Shown: positions 29,206 through 39,159 of the stretch, piece after piece
How the letters are laid out: the number at the start of each line of letters is the position of its first letter
How positions within the stretch are numbered: position 1 is the first letter of the stretch
From: Bartonella taylorii 8TBB
GTDB taxonomy: Bacteria > Pseudomonadota > Alphaproteobacteria > Rhizobiales > Rhizobiaceae
DNA: 64,000 bases
Direction: 5' to 3'
NCBI RefSeq assembly: GCF_902825155.1
Contig: NZ_CADEAG010000002.1
Span: forward strand, 1 to 64,000
Position numbers and translations under genes: made by a program
The notes under the pieces: model-generated
Databases searched by the model: none
What the model saw: the letters and a program-made list of their open reading frames with translations, nothing else
What the model was told of the DNA's origin: nothing

Positions 29206-30126
29206 GTGAGTATTTATTTACCAATTGCTGAAATGTCACTCAACATGCTGATCTTGATTGGTATGGGAGTTGTTGCTGGTTTTTTTTCAGGCCTTTTTGG
29301 AATTGGTGGTGGTTTTCTCATCACGCCTTTATTGATTTTTTATAATATCCCTCCTGCTATTGCTGTTGCAACAGGGGCTAATCAGATGATTGCATCATCT
29401 GTAACTGGGGCGATTACACATTTTAGAAGACGTACTCTTGATATAAAACTTGGTATTTTTTTAGTGATTGGAGGAGGGATTGGCTCTCTAATCGGGATTC
29501 AGATTTTTTCTGTTCTGAAAAAATTAGGGCAATTAGATCTCATGATTTCGCTTCTTTATGTGATTCTTCTTGGGAGTGTAGGAAGTCTGATGATTATTGA
29601 AAGTTGGCGTGATATGGTGCGTCAACGCACAGCACAAAAAGTCAATGTTCGTCTTGCAGGTAGACATAATTGGATCCATCGCTTGCCGTTGAAAATGCGT
29701 TTTCGGACATCAATGATATATGTTAGCATCATTCCAGTTTTAGGAATTGGTCTTATTGTTGGTTTATTGTCTTCTATTATGGGGATTGGTGGGGGATTCT
29801 TTATGATACCAGCATTGATTTATCTTATGCGTGTCCCAACTCGTGTGGTGATTGGAACTTCACTTTTTCAAATTACATTTGTCTCTTCTTTTACCACAGT
29901 TTTACAAAGTGTAAGTAATCAGTCAGTTGATATTGTTTTGGCTTTTTTACTGATGCTTGGCGGAAGTATTGGTGCACAATATGGAACACGCACTGGACGA
30001 AAATTAAAGGCTGAACAATTGCGCATGGCGCTTGCATTTTTGGTGTTGATTGTATGTATGCGTCTTGCTTTCCAATTATTTGTACGCCCTGATAATCTTT
30101 TCTCTCTGGATATTCTGATGAGATAA
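29206..30126 (+). CDS. TSUP (TauE/SafE)-family sulfur-compound exporter
   Basis: The 306-residue membrane protein has the duplicated TSUP hallmark: GFFSGLFGIGGGFLITPLL in the first half and LLSSIMGIGGGFFMIPALI in the second, with eight or so helices. Family members move sulfite, sulfonates or related anions. The substrate here is unknown. A GTG start is used in this call, and an ATG nine codons further (MSLNML) is an alternative. The gene ends two bases before the TIGR02186 gene, a pairing common in alphaproteobacteria. Confidence 0.85.
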   Translation: MSIYLPIAEMSLNMLILIGMGVVAGFFSGLFGIGGGFLITPLLIFYNIPPAIAVATGANQMIASSVTGAITHFRRRTLDIKLGIFLVIGGGIGSLIGIQIFSVLKKLGQLDLMISLLYVILLGSVGSLMIIESWRDMVRQRTAQKVNVRLAGRHNWIHRLPLKMRFRTSMIYVSIIPVLGIGLIVGLLSSIMGIGGGFFMIPALIYLMRVPTRVVIGTSLFQITFVSSFTTVLQSVSNQSVDIVLAFLLMLGGSIGAQYGTRTGRKLKAEQLRMALAFLVLIVCMRLAFQLFVRPDNLFSLDILMR

Positions 30127-30128
30127 AA

Positions 30129-30938
30129 ATGGGTAGATTATTTTCTTTATGCATTATTGCCGGTTGCTTTTGTATAGTCTCTTCTTCTACGTGGGGGCAT
30201 GTTGGCACGAAAGCTGCGCTCCTTGATCAAGTTAATCACGAGACTATCCAAATTATCGTAACAACGAGTACGATTACAGTTGATGCACATTTTGATGGTC
30301 GTGATTTTTATATTGCTGGTGTTTTGGAAAATATTGATCCATTGTATTCTCGACAGAACCGCTATGATATTGTTGTGAGCTTGGAAGGACAAGCTCGATC
30401 TATGATTATGCGGGAAAAAAAACGTAATGCTGGGGTTTGGGTTAACACAGATTCTCTCACTTTTAAAAATGTTCCTCTCTTTTATTCTATGGTCACAACG
30501 CGTGAGACTGATGCTATTACTGGTGTTGAAGATTATAAACGTTTGAGACTAGGATTGCCCTATTTGTTGTTGCAGACGGATGAACAAGATCAGAGGAAAA
30601 TACAGATTTTTCGCGATGAACTTATAAAATTGCAAAAAGCCAAAAACCTTTATCATGAGGAAGTGGGTGGCGTCCGTTTTGGTTCCGGTGCACTATTTAC
30701 AGCGCATTTTCGTTTGCCGGCAAATATTCCTGTCGGACATTATCAGGCTCGAGCTTATCTTTTCCGCGATGGGGAATTTATTGATAGTGCGACTACAACT
30801 CTTGAAATCGTTAAAGCACATATTGCTTATACAATTTTTCATGCAGCGCATAAGCATAGTTTTATATATGGTATTGTAGCGGTAATTGTGGCTATTAGTA
30901 CAGGCTTTTTATGTCGTTTAATTTTTCGAAAAGATTAG
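30129..30938 (+). CDS. TIGR02186-family membrane protein, partner of the TSUP exporter
   Basis: A 269-residue protein with an N-terminal signal segment (about 1-23), a large extracytoplasmic domain and one C-terminal membrane helix (about 246-263, FIYGIVAVIVAISTGFLC). The early ITVDAHFDGRDFYIAGVLEN and the late VGHYQARAYLFRDGEFI fit TIGR02186, an alphaproteobacterial family with no settled function. Immediate adjacency to the TSUP gene suggests a shared transport role. That is inference. Confidence 0.8.
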   Translation: MGRLFSLCIIAGCFCIVSSSTWGHVGTKAALLDQVNHETIQIIVTTSTITVDAHFDGRDFYIAGVLENIDPLYSRQNRYDIVVSLEGQARSMIMREKKRNAGVWVNTDSLTFKNVPLFYSMVTTRETDAITGVEDYKRLRLGLPYLLLQTDEQDQRKIQIFRDELIKLQKAKNLYHEEVGGVRFGSGALFTAHFRLPANIPVGHYQARAYLFRDGEFIDSATTTLEIVKAHIAYTIFHAAHKHSFIYGIVAVIVAISTGFLCRLIFRKD

Positions 30939-30960
30939 TAGAAGGGAAACGTGAAGGCGT

Positions 30961-31242
30961 TTATTTTTTATGAAAAATGCGTAGAAAAAGAAAAATAGGC
31001 ACAACAATAATGGCACCCATCATGGCTATATGGAAAAAATTTGCAAGAGTTATAAATCCTGTTTTCCATAGAGATTTAAAAAATTCTATTATTTTTTGCA
31101 CGAGACTTGGAGGAGTCCACCCAAAAAAGTTCATCACGATGCCAACAAGGAATGAAAGGATGAGCAATTTTAAAGCAACATGCCCTGATGTTCTTCCAAG
31201 AAATGCATGAAGAGAATTAGACAACTTTTTCCTTTTGTTCAT
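30961..31242 (-). CDS. Small membrane protein, DUF6460-like
   Basis: The 93-residue product starts MNKRKKLSNSLHAFLG, then GRTSGHVALKLLILSFLVGI with the first helix. A central amphipathic part follows (FGWTPPSLVQKIIEFF), then a second helix (about 68-88, IAMMGAIIVVPIFLFLRIF). This pattern fits the alphaproteobacterial DUF6460 family. Its function is unknown. It is convergent with the TIGR02186 gene, 22 bases away. Confidence 0.65.
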   Translation of the reverse strand: MNKRKKLSNSLHAFLGRTSGHVALKLLILSFLVGIVMNFFGWTPPSLVQKIIEFFKSLWKTGFITLANFFHIAMMGAIIVVPIFLFLRIFHKK

Positions 31243-31298
31243 TTTAATTCACTTTCGCGTATATTACGCTTTCACTGCATAACACAATCATGTTATCA

Positions 31299-31433
31299 TC
31301 AAAAAGAAAAAATGTTTCTTTTGTTTTTCCTTACTTTTTTTTCGAGTTCACCACCTTGTAATACTGGTGTAACATCTGCGCTTGTTTCTGAAACGCGTTC
31401 GTGTTCTGTTGGCATTTTTCGAGGTTTTTTCAT
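31299..31433 (-). CDS. Possible small basic protein upstream of the DUF6460-like gene
   Basis: A 44-codon frame starts at the CAT at 31431-31433, with AAAGGA six bases upstream on the minus strand. It reads MKKPRKMPTEHERVSETSAD at its start and ends in a lysine- and asparagine-rich tail. It precedes the DUF6460-like gene by 56 bases on the same strand. The good ribosome site favours a real gene, but I know no relative, and chance cannot be ruled out. Confidence 0.4.
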   Translation of the reverse strand: MKKPRKMPTEHERVSETSADVTPVLQGGELEKKVRKNKRNIFSF

Positions 31434-31685
31434 AGTATTCCTTTCATTAATTTGATGGATATTGTTTAGTTTCTAAGAATTTGTGGGAGAATATTGATAA
31501 TGTCTCGACGTTCTACATGATGATGAAAATTTTCTGTACTACGTCTAAGAACCTATAATAGCTTTATATATTGTGTATAGGGCGTAATTTCAAGACATCT
31601 TCTCTTAGAGAGACTATTCATCTGGGTAAAATTGTGCTCGTATAGGTATTAACAGTGGATATTTCAATCTGCGTAAATTGAAAAA

Positions 31686-32355
31686 ATAGTAAGTTTGTTG
31701 TTGAAAAAGCATGCAGAACAAAGGAAGCAGAGTTTAGTGTTTCTGAAAGAGTGGGGAGCTTTTAATTGGATTGTTGAAGAAAGTTTTGGTTATTATCTGC
31801 GGATGTGTGGTAAAATGACAGATTATTATGCTGCTCATGCTTCAGATTACACTCTCTTTGCCTTAAAATATCGCGAGGTACAAATTTGAGTTGTATTTGC
31901 ATGTGGAGTTATGGAAAGCTCAAATTCCCTCTGAATAAGGGATAGATGTGGTTATTGTGGGCAGTTTACAACTTATTTAGGATTATCAAAATATCAAATT
32001 GTTATGGAGGTTTGTGAACAAACGGGAGTTGGCAGTTTGATGACACTTCTTAGAAAATCGTAAGAAGAAGTTCTGTTTGATGAAATAAAGAATAAGCTTT
32101 TGCCTTATATGCCCTGAGTTTAGGTGTTGTGGCATCATCAACAGGTAGTTATCATGGCTGATATCACTCATTGGATATTAGAGCATTTTCTGTTGCATCT
32201 TTTTGTTTGTCCTATACCTGTTCAGGGGGAAAGAATAGTTGCAAGGTAGCTGCTGCTTTTGAAGATTTTGAATGTTACTTCTAAGAGGTGTGGTTTCTAA
32301 GCCTTATCTTATTATTTTTGTCTGTCGTTGTTGCATGGGGAATTTATAGAATAAG
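31686..32355 (+). pseudogene. Decayed 5' fragment of xseA, copy 1
   Basis: The stretch aligns base by base, with many changes, to codons 1 to about 230 of the intact xseA at 36972. The start codon is now ATA. Readable blocks include HASDYTLFALKYRE against intact [14 protein letters not shown], then TCAAAATATCAAATTGTTAT and TTGCCTTATATGCC at the DNA level. Many stops and frameshifts break it. It ends where the dppA leader begins, so it is a duplication scar and makes no exonuclease. Confidence 0.8.
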
Positions 32356-32373
32356 CTTTAAAAGGAAAAGTCT

Positions 32374-34005
32374 ATGAACTTGAAAAGAAAAATATTGAAG
32401 GGTAGCAGCTCTTTTGTTTCTGCTGTTATTGCTTTGGGGATACTTGTGCAACAAGTTGCAGCAAAAACACCTGCCGATACCCTCGTGATGGCTTTGAATC
32501 TCGATTCAATCGAGACTTTTGATCCTGCGCAAATCAATGAACGTTATGGCAATGAAATTGTTGCCAATATTTGTGATAATTTAATCGATTCTGCTACAGA
32601 TGATCCAGCTAAAATAGCGCCTTCTTTGGCAAAGAGTTGGGATGTTTCAAATGAGGGTGGGGGTACGGTAATTACTTTTCATTTGCGCGATGGTTTGAAG
32701 TTTAATGATGGTCGGCCTGCTGGTGCTCATGATCTTGTTTGGGGTATGAGGCGGATTGTTAAATTGAAGTTGTCTGCAGCAGCAGTATTTAACGAATATG
32801 GAATTACAGAACAAAATGTTGATTCTACTCTTCAAGCACCGGATGAAAAAACCGTAGTGATGAAATTTGATAAACCTTATCCAGCAGAGATAATCCTTGG
32901 ACATATTCTTACTACTCGTGTTGCTGCTTTGCTTGATCGTGAGACAATTATGAAACACGAACAAGATGGTGATATGGGCAATCGCTATTTGGCAAGTCAT
33001 GCTGCTTGTGTTGGTCCTTATCAATTAGTGAGCTGGCGTTCTGGAGAAGCAATTTTGTTGCGTGCAAGTTCCAATTATTGGGGAGAGGCAGTAAAATTGA
33101 AGCAGATTTTAATTCGTCATATTGCAGAACCTGGAACACAACGTTTATTGTTGCAAAAACACGATATCGATGTTGCACGTAATTTGATGCCAGAGGATAT
33201 GGTAGATCTTCAAGCAACAACAGATATTAAGATTGAAAAAGTGTTGGCGCCATCTGTGATAATGTGGGGATTTAATATGACAAATCCCATTTTTGCCAAT
33301 GAAAAGGTGCGTTTGGCGATGCGCTATCTTATCGATTATGACACTCTTGGAAAGACTCTTCTTAAAGATGTTGGTATTCCACGGGCAAGCTTTATTCCCA
33401 TTGGTAATCTTGGGGCTTTGGATGAAAAAGAAGGGCAGCCTTTTAAACTTGATCTAAAAAAAGCCAAGCAGCTTTTAACGGAAGCAGGTTATCCGAATGG
33501 TTTTGAGGCCAATATTTTTGCAGGAAAATCTCCTTATCCTTTTGCTTTGCCTATTGCTCAGTCTATCCAGGACAATGCAAAAAAAATAGGTGTGCGCTTT
33601 AAGATTGAACATTTTGTAGGGACGCAGTTGTTTTCAAAACTTTATGCACGAGGTTTTGATACAATTTTTATGGGATGGAATAACGATTCTGCAGATCCTT
33701 ATACAATGGCTTCACGTCTTGTTTATAATCCTGATAATCGATTTGAGGCTAAAAACACAGGCTATCCTAGTTGGTGCCATGGCTATTTTGATGAAGATAT
33801 GAATAAGAAGGTAAGGGATGCCCTGTTTCAAAAAGATCCACAGAAACGGGCACAAATGTATGCTGATTTGCAGCGTGATTTTATGCAAAAAGGACCCTAT
33901 GCTTTTATCTATCAGACATATAGTATTATCGCTATGACACCTGATGTAAAAAAATGGGTGTGGAATAGTGCACCACGTATTTTTTATAATGCCATTGAAA
34001 AATAA
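32374..34005 (+). CDS. Dipeptide-type ABC transporter substrate-binding protein, copy 1
   Basis: A 543-residue periplasmic binding protein of the SBP_bac_5 family (DppA/OppA type). The signal peptide spans about 1-30 (ending QQVAA before KTPADT). Family features include TFHLRDGLKFNDGRPAGAHD, the ACVGPYQLVSWRSGEA segment and a C-terminal PYAFIYQTYS. An AAAAGGAAAAG ribosome site precedes the ATG and is shared by copies 2 and 3. The permease genes lie 11 kb away, so this copy would feed the single DppBCDF engine. In other bacteria this class also imports heme and murein peptides. The ligand here is not known. Confidence 0.9.
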   Translation: MNLKRKILKGSSSFVSAVIALGILVQQVAAKTPADTLVMALNLDSIETFDPAQINERYGNEIVANICDNLIDSATDDPAKIAPSLAKSWDVSNEGGGTVITFHLRDGLKFNDGRPAGAHDLVWGMRRIVKLKLSAAAVFNEYGITEQNVDSTLQAPDEKTVVMKFDKPYPAEIILGHILTTRVAALLDRETIMKHEQDGDMGNRYLASHAACVGPYQLVSWRSGEAILLRASSNYWGEAVKLKQILIRHIAEPGTQRLLLQKHDIDVARNLMPEDMVDLQATTDIKIEKVLAPSVIMWGFNMTNPIFANEKVRLAMRYLIDYDTLGKTLLKDVGIPRASFIPIGNLGALDEKEGQPFKLDLKKAKQLLTEAGYPNGFEANIFAGKSPYPFALPIAQSIQDNAKKIGVRFKIEHFVGTQLFSKLYARGFDTIFMGWNNDSADPYTMASRLVYNPDNRFEAKNTGYPSWCHGYFDEDMNKKVRDALFQKDPQKRAQMYADLQRDFMQKGPYAFIYQTYSIIAMTPDVKKWVWNSAPRIFYNAIEK

Positions 34006-34237
34006 GTATGTCTTAAATGTTGTAACATATAAAAATACTATCATGATATCTTCGATGTTTTGTATAGCGTTTAAAAGTTTAGCAAAATATCGAAGTTTAT
34101 TGGTAAATTGTATTGGTATATTCTCTATAGAGTAACTTCAAGACACCCTTCTTTAGAGAGGGGCTATGCATTTTTATAAAATGCATGTACACATAGATAT
34201 TAAGATTGGAGATTTTAATCTTAAGTAAACTAAAAAA

Positions 34238-34912
34238 ATAATAAATTTGTTTGTTAAAGAAACGAGCACACTGAATATAAGCAGAATTTAGTATTTTTTA
34301 GAAAAAGCGGGGGACCTTAGAATGTACTGTTGAGAAAAAATTTGGTTGTATGTAGGTGAATTTGGGGAGTATGAGGTTATTGTGGAGCTGATGCTTCAAA
34401 TTGCACTGCCTTTCCTTAAAAATGATGAGATACTGGGGACTGTCCTTGGTGTGGGTTCATGGAAATGCTCAAATTGCCTTGTTAGGAAGGAGATGAGTGT
34501 CCATGGTTAGCAACTGTGCTTATGAGGATCATCAAAATATCAAAGGATGATTGAGGTTTTTAAACCAACCGAGGTTGGTGCTCTGAGGATTCTTTTTAGA
34601 AAGTCGCAAAAAGAGATTTGAAGCAGAAGTCTTGTTTGATGAGATAAAGAAGAAGTTTTTGCCTTATATGCCCTGAATTTAGGTGTTGTGGCATCATCAA
34701 CAGGTAGCTATCATGGCTGATATCACTCATTGGATATTAGAGCATTTTCCGTTACATCTTTTGTTTTGGCCTAACCTGTTCAGAGGGAACGAATGGTTGG
34801 AAGGTAGCTGCTGCTTTTGAAGATTTTGAATGTTACTTCTAAGAGGCATGGTTTCTAAGCCTGATCTTATTACTTTTGCCTGTCGTTGTTGCATGGGGAA
34901 TTTATAGAATAA
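34238..34912 (+). pseudogene. Decayed 5' fragment of xseA, copy 2
   Basis: This is the second copy of the xseA debris, 2552 bases after the first. It shares with copy 1 changes that the intact gene lacks, for example GGTAGCTATCATGGCTGAT in place of GGCGCTGTTATTCGTGAT, and the same end junction. Stops in all frames rule out function. Confidence 0.8.
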
Positions 34913-34931
34913 GCTTTAAAAGGAAAAGCCT

Positions 34932-36563
34932 ATGAACTTGAAAAGAAAAATATTGAAGGGTAGTAGCTCTTTTGTTTCTGCTCTTATTTCCATGGGGATG
35001 TTTGTGCAACAAGTTGCAGCAAAAACGCCTGCCGATACTCTCGTGATGGCTTGGAATCTCGATGCAATAAGTACATTTGATCCTGCACAACTCAATGACC
35101 GTTATGGAACTGAAATTGTTGTCAATGTTTGTGATAATTTAGTTGAATCTGCTAAAGATGATGCAACTAAAATGGTTCCTTCTTTGGCAAAGAGTTGGGA
35201 TGTTTTAAGTGATGATCAGAGCACGGTAATTACTTTTCATTTGCGTGATGGTTTAAAGTTTAATGATGGTCGTCCTGCTGGTGCTCATGATCTTGTTTGG
35301 GGTATGAGGCGGGTTGTTAAACTGAAGATGTCTAATGCTCCTACATTTAATGAATATGGTATCACAGAACAAAATGTTGATGAGGCTTTTCAAGCACCGG
35401 ATGAAAAAACCGTAGTGATGAAATTTGATAAGCCTTATCCAGCAGAGCTTATTCTTAGCAATATTTCTACTAATCGTACTGTTGCTTTATTGGATCGTGA
35501 GACACTCATAAAACACGAACAAGATGGTGATATGGGAAACCGGTATTTGGCCAGCCATTCTGCTTGTGTTGGTCCCTATCAGATAAGTAGCTGGCGTCCT
35601 GGAGAAGCTCTTTTGTTGCATGCAAGCTCCAATTATTGGGGGGATGCGCCTAAATTGAAGAAGATTTTAATTCGCCATGTCGCGGAGCCTGGAACACAAC
35701 GTTTATTGTTGCAAAAACACGATATCGATGTCGCCCGTAATTTGATGCCAGAGGATATAGCAGATCTTCAAGCAACAACAGATATTAAAGTTGAAAGAGT
35801 GTTGGCGCCTTCCATGATCATATGGGGCTTTAATGCGACAAATTCTATTTTTGCCAATGAAAAGGTGCGTTTGGCGATGCGCTATCTTATTGATTATGAA
35901 GGACTTGGTAAGACCCTTCTTAAAGATGTTGGTGTTCCACGTGCAAGTTTTATTCCTCTTGGTAATTTTGGAGCTTTGGATGAAAAAGAAGGACAACCCT
36001 TTAAACTTGATCTTCAAAAGGCAAAGCAGCTTTTAACGGAAGCAGGTTATCCGAATGGTTTTGAGGCCAATATTTTTGCAGGTGCATCTCCTTATCCTTT
36101 TGCTTTGCCTATTGCTCAGTCCCTTCAAGACAATGCAAAAAAAATTGGCGTGCGTTTTAAAATTGAACGTTTTGTAGGTACGCAGTTGTTTTCAAAATTT
36201 TATGCACGGGGTTTTGATACGATTTTTTTCGGATGGAATAATGGCTCTGGTGATCCCCATACAATGGCTTCACGTCTTATTTACAATCCTGATAATCGGT
36301 ATGAGGCAAAAAATACAGGCTATGCTAGTTGGTGCCATGGGTATTTTGATAAAACTATGAATCAAAAGGTTCAGGATGCGTTGTTTGAAAAAGATCCACA
36401 AAAACGGGCGCAAATGTATGCTGATTTGCAGCGTGAATTTATGCAAAAAGGGCCTTATGCTTTTATCTATCAGACATATAATATTGTTGCTATGACACCT
36501 AATGTCAAAAAATGGGTTTGGAATAGTGCACCACATATTTTTTATAGTGCAATTGAAAAATAA
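34932..36563 (+). CDS. Dipeptide-type ABC transporter substrate-binding protein, copy 2
   Basis: Same length (543 residues) and architecture as copy 1, with long identical stretches and scattered substitutions through both lobes. The signal peptide again ends QQVAA. Differences concentrate in surface and possible ligand regions, for example MSNAPTFNEYG against LSAAAVFNEYG, and FFGWNNGSGDP against FMGWNNDSADP. The leader and ribosome site are those of copy 1. It is the second member of the tandem duplication and may have drifted in ligand choice. Confidence 0.9.
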   Translation: MNLKRKILKGSSSFVSALISMGMFVQQVAAKTPADTLVMAWNLDAISTFDPAQLNDRYGTEIVVNVCDNLVESAKDDATKMVPSLAKSWDVLSDDQSTVITFHLRDGLKFNDGRPAGAHDLVWGMRRVVKLKMSNAPTFNEYGITEQNVDEAFQAPDEKTVVMKFDKPYPAELILSNISTNRTVALLDRETLIKHEQDGDMGNRYLASHSACVGPYQISSWRPGEALLLHASSNYWGDAPKLKKILIRHVAEPGTQRLLLQKHDIDVARNLMPEDIADLQATTDIKVERVLAPSMIIWGFNATNSIFANEKVRLAMRYLIDYEGLGKTLLKDVGVPRASFIPLGNFGALDEKEGQPFKLDLQKAKQLLTEAGYPNGFEANIFAGASPYPFALPIAQSLQDNAKKIGVRFKIERFVGTQLFSKFYARGFDTIFFGWNNGSGDPHTMASRLIYNPDNRYEAKNTGYASWCHGYFDKTMNQKVQDALFEKDPQKRAQMYADLQREFMQKGPYAFIYQTYNIVAMTPNVKKWVWNSAPHIFYSAIEK

Positions 36564-36777
36564 AAGAGTATTAAGTTTATAAAATACGAAAAAGTATGAT
36601 TACGATATATTTAACGTATTGCAAAGCGTTGAATTTTATAGGTGATATGTCTCTATGTTTTATAGAGAATTTCATTTCAAAACATTCTCTTTTAGGAAAA
36701 GATTTTATTCTCATTAAAGATGTATTTGTGTGGATGCTAAGATTTAATATTTTAACTGTCGTTGATGCAATTTTATG

Positions 36778-36971
36778 AGATAGAATAATGGTAGTGTGGA
36801 TTTCCATACAATGGCTTTAGGTGTTATTTATAACTCTCATAATCGGTTTGAGGCTAAGAATATAGGTATCTGAATTGGTGCTAATGGGTATTTAGATAAA
36901 AATATAAATCAAAAGGTTAAAGATGCAGTGTTGCAAAAAGATTCACAGAAACGGGTGTAAAGAATTGAAAA
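36778..36971 (+). pseudogene. 3' fragment of a decayed dppA copy abutting xseA
   Basis: The DNA matches the dppA 3' region: CCATACAATGGCTT, then CATAATCGGTTTGAGGCTAAG, then AATCAAAAGGTTAAAGATGC and CACAGAAACGGG. Stops interrupt it. An internal deletion joins it to AATTGAAAAATGG, which is the last dppA codons running straight into the ATG of intact xseA. So xseA follows a dppA scar with no spacer. Confidence 0.75.
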
Positions 36972-38402
36972 ATGGTAAGTTTATTTGGTGAAAAAATAGG
37001 TGTAACGAATGTAGCAGAATTTACTGTTTCCGAAATAGCAGGGGCTTTAAAGCGCGTTGTTGAAGAGAAATTTGGTTATGTGCGGGTGCGGGGAGAGATA
37101 TCAGGTTATCGCGGGGCTCATGCTTCCGGTCATGCTTACTTTGCCTTAAAAGATGATAAGGCACGGTTGGAAGCGGTTATTTGGCGTGGCATTATGGAAA
37201 AGCTCAAATTTCCTCCCGAAGAAGGGATGGAAGTGATCGCTGTCGGCAAACTGACAACTTACCCGGGGTCATCAAAATATCAAATTGTCATTGAGGCGCT
37301 TGAGCCAACAGGGGTTGGCGCTTTGATGACACTTCTAGAAAAGCGCAAGAAAAAGCTTGCAGATGAAGGTTTATTTGATGAATCCAAGAAAAAACCTTTG
37401 CCTTATATGCCGCGAATTATAGGTGTTGTGACATCACCTACAGGCGCTGTTATTCGTGATATTATTCATCGTGTATCAGATCGTTTTCCATTGCATATTT
37501 TGGTTTGGCCCGTCCGTGTTCAGGGGGAAACAAGTGGTCAGGAAGTGGCTGCTGCTGTTGAAGGTTTTAATGCTCTTCCTTTAGGAGGGCTTGTTCCAAA
37601 ACCTGATCTTATTATTGTTGCACGGGGAGGAGGAAGTTTAGAAGATTTATGGGGATTTAATGACGAAGCTGTTGTTCGTGCTGTTTATGAGTCAGCTCTT
37701 CCGGTTATCTCTGCTGTTGGGCATGAAACAGATTGGACTTTGATTGATTATGTTGCTGATTGGCGCGCTCCAACTCCCACAGGAGCGGCAGAAAAGGCTG
37801 TTCCTGTTAAGCTTGATCTCGAAGTGTATGTTGCGTCTCTTGGTGCCCGTTTACGCAAGGGATTGGTGCGTTATTTTGATTTTCATCAACAAAAATTGCG
37901 TGCTATTATAAGAGGGCTTCCGACTGTCGATCAACTTTTCGCTCTACCACGGCGTGGTTTTGATGAAATTTCAAGTCGATTGCTGCGTGCTCTTCATGTG
38001 AGCTGCGATAAAAAACATTTTTCTTTTCATGCGCTTGCTATACGTTTTTCACCGCGTTTACTGAATACTGAAAAAGCGAAACGTAATACAAAGGAGTATA
38101 CTGCGCGCCTTCATCGTGCTTTTGTGCACAATGTGGAAAAACAACGTGCTCAGGTAGAGGTCGCGTTTAGGCTTTTAAAAAGCACTTCGTATCAAAATAT
38201 TTTAGAGCGTGGTTTTGTTTTGGCTTTGGGGCAGGATAATAAGCCCATTAAACGGTTGGTGCAGTTTCCTGAAACGGGGCAAATCAGTTTACGTTTTTTT
38301 GATGGTGATGTTAGTGTTTCAACGCATGATCATGCTCTCAACCGATCTTCAAAATCTAAACGGATCAAATCGAAGCAAGATGATCAAGGAACGCTCTTTT
38401 AA
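36972..38402 (+). CDS. xseA: Exodeoxyribonuclease VII large subunit
   Basis: XseA with XseB degrades single-stranded DNA. The 476 residues begin with the OB-fold domain ([42 protein letters not shown]). The catalytic core follows, with [60 protein letters not shown] and [13 protein letters not shown] coiled-coil region and C-terminal ERGFVLALG complete it. The ribosome site before the ATG is weak because the gene abuts a dppA scar. It overlaps or nearly abuts tag. It is the intact source of the two upstream fragments. Confidence 0.95.
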   Translation: MVSLFGEKIGVTNVAEFTVSEIAGALKRVVEEKFGYVRVRGEISGYRGAHASGHAYFALKDDKARLEAVIWRGIMEKLKFPPEEGMEVIAVGKLTTYPGSSKYQIVIEALEPTGVGALMTLLEKRKKKLADEGLFDESKKKPLPYMPRIIGVVTSPTGAVIRDIIHRVSDRFPLHILVWPVRVQGETSGQEVAAAVEGFNALPLGGLVPKPDLIIVARGGGSLEDLWGFNDEAVVRAVYESALPVISAVGHETDWTLIDYVADWRAPTPTGAAEKAVPVKLDLEVYVASLGARLRKGLVRYFDFHQQKLRAIIRGLPTVDQLFALPRRGFDEISSRLLRALHVSCDKKHFSFHALAIRFSPRLLNTEKAKRNTKEYTARLHRAFVHNVEKQRAQVEVAFRLLKSTSYQNILERGFVLALGQDNKPIKRLVQFPETGQISLRFFDGDVSVSTHDHALNRSSKSKRIKSKQDDQGTLF

Positions 38403-38436
38403 TACAATAAATGTGGTGCTCGATGAAGGGCTTCTT

Positions 38437-39006
38437 ATGGGGGCAGATGGAAAAGTTCGTTGTTCATGGGCAGGAACGGATCCACTTTATTGTGCTTATC
38501 ATGATAATGAATGGGGAAAACCTGTTTTTGAAGATCGCCATTTGTTTGAGAAAATTTGTCTTGAAGGTTTTCAGGCAGGGCTTTCTTGGCTCACAATTTT
38601 AAAAAAAATCCCTTCTTTTCGAAATGCGTTTGATCATTTTGATTTTGAAAAAATTATGCATTATGATGAAGTAAAAGTGCAAATGTTGATGCAGAATAAA
38701 GGTATTGTTCGCCATCAAGGAAAAGTTCGATCGGTGCTTAATAATGCATTGAGAGCGCAGGAAATTATAACAGAGTGGGGGAGTTTGTCTCGCTATTTTT
38801 GGTCGTTTCAACCACCACAATCAGAGCGTTATAAAAAAATAGATTTTCAAACACTGTTGGCTAATCCCATAACCCCTGCTTCTCTTCGCCTTTCTAAGGA
38901 TTTGAAAAAACGTGGTTGGACATTTGTTGGTCCTACAATTTGTTATGCTTTTATGCAGTCTGTTGGGATTGTCAATGATCATCTTGAAGGGTGTTTTTGT
39001 CGATAA
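38437..39006 (+). CDS. tag: DNA-3-methyladenine glycosylase I
   Basis: Tag removes 3-methyladenine from alkylated DNA. I choose the ATG at 38437 (MGADGKVRCSWAG) because AAGGG lies just upstream and the resulting 189 residues match the family (about 187 in E. coli). Longer in-frame starts would overlap xseA. Zinc-site residues are present: C9, H22 in AYHDNEWG and the terminal NDHLEGCFCR. Helix-hairpin motif region FQAGLSWLTILKK is intact. Confidence 0.93.
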   Translation: MGADGKVRCSWAGTDPLYCAYHDNEWGKPVFEDRHLFEKICLEGFQAGLSWLTILKKIPSFRNAFDHFDFEKIMHYDEVKVQMLMQNKGIVRHQGKVRSVLNNALRAQEIITEWGSLSRYFWSFQPPQSERYKKIDFQTLLANPITPASLRLSKDLKKRGWTFVGPTICYAFMQSVGIVNDHLEGCFCR

Positions 39007-39159
39007 CTGTGCAAAGCAGCTGTAAGAGATATTGTTTAGTCAAGTAATAAAAGAACAGAGAATGGTTTTTCAAGTTTTTACTTTTTTAAAGCATTATGAA
39101 AGCAATTTATATTATTGATTTTGAATAAATATGTGTCTGTTCTATTTGTATAGATAGCG

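Larger units (their letters stand above)
31560..36670 (+). repeat. Tandem duplication of [xseA 5' fragment + dppA], period about 2.56 kb
   Basis: Two adjacent units share the same order: a leader, a decayed 5' fragment of xseA, then a full dppA gene. The xseA fragments begin near 31686 and 34238. The dppA starts at 32374 and 34932 are 2558 bases apart. Both units have the identical junction where xseA debris (GGGGAATTTATAGAAT) runs into the dppA leader (AAGCTTTAAAAGGAAAAG), and they share indels. The fragment was therefore already decaying when the unit was duplicated. Exact outer edges are not visible to me. Confidence 0.75.

Noticed and set aside
31560-36670. CRISPR array or insertion sequence as the source of the repeats
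   Set aside because: The repeats are 2.56 kb gene-bearing units without short direct repeats, transposase genes or terminal inverted repeats.
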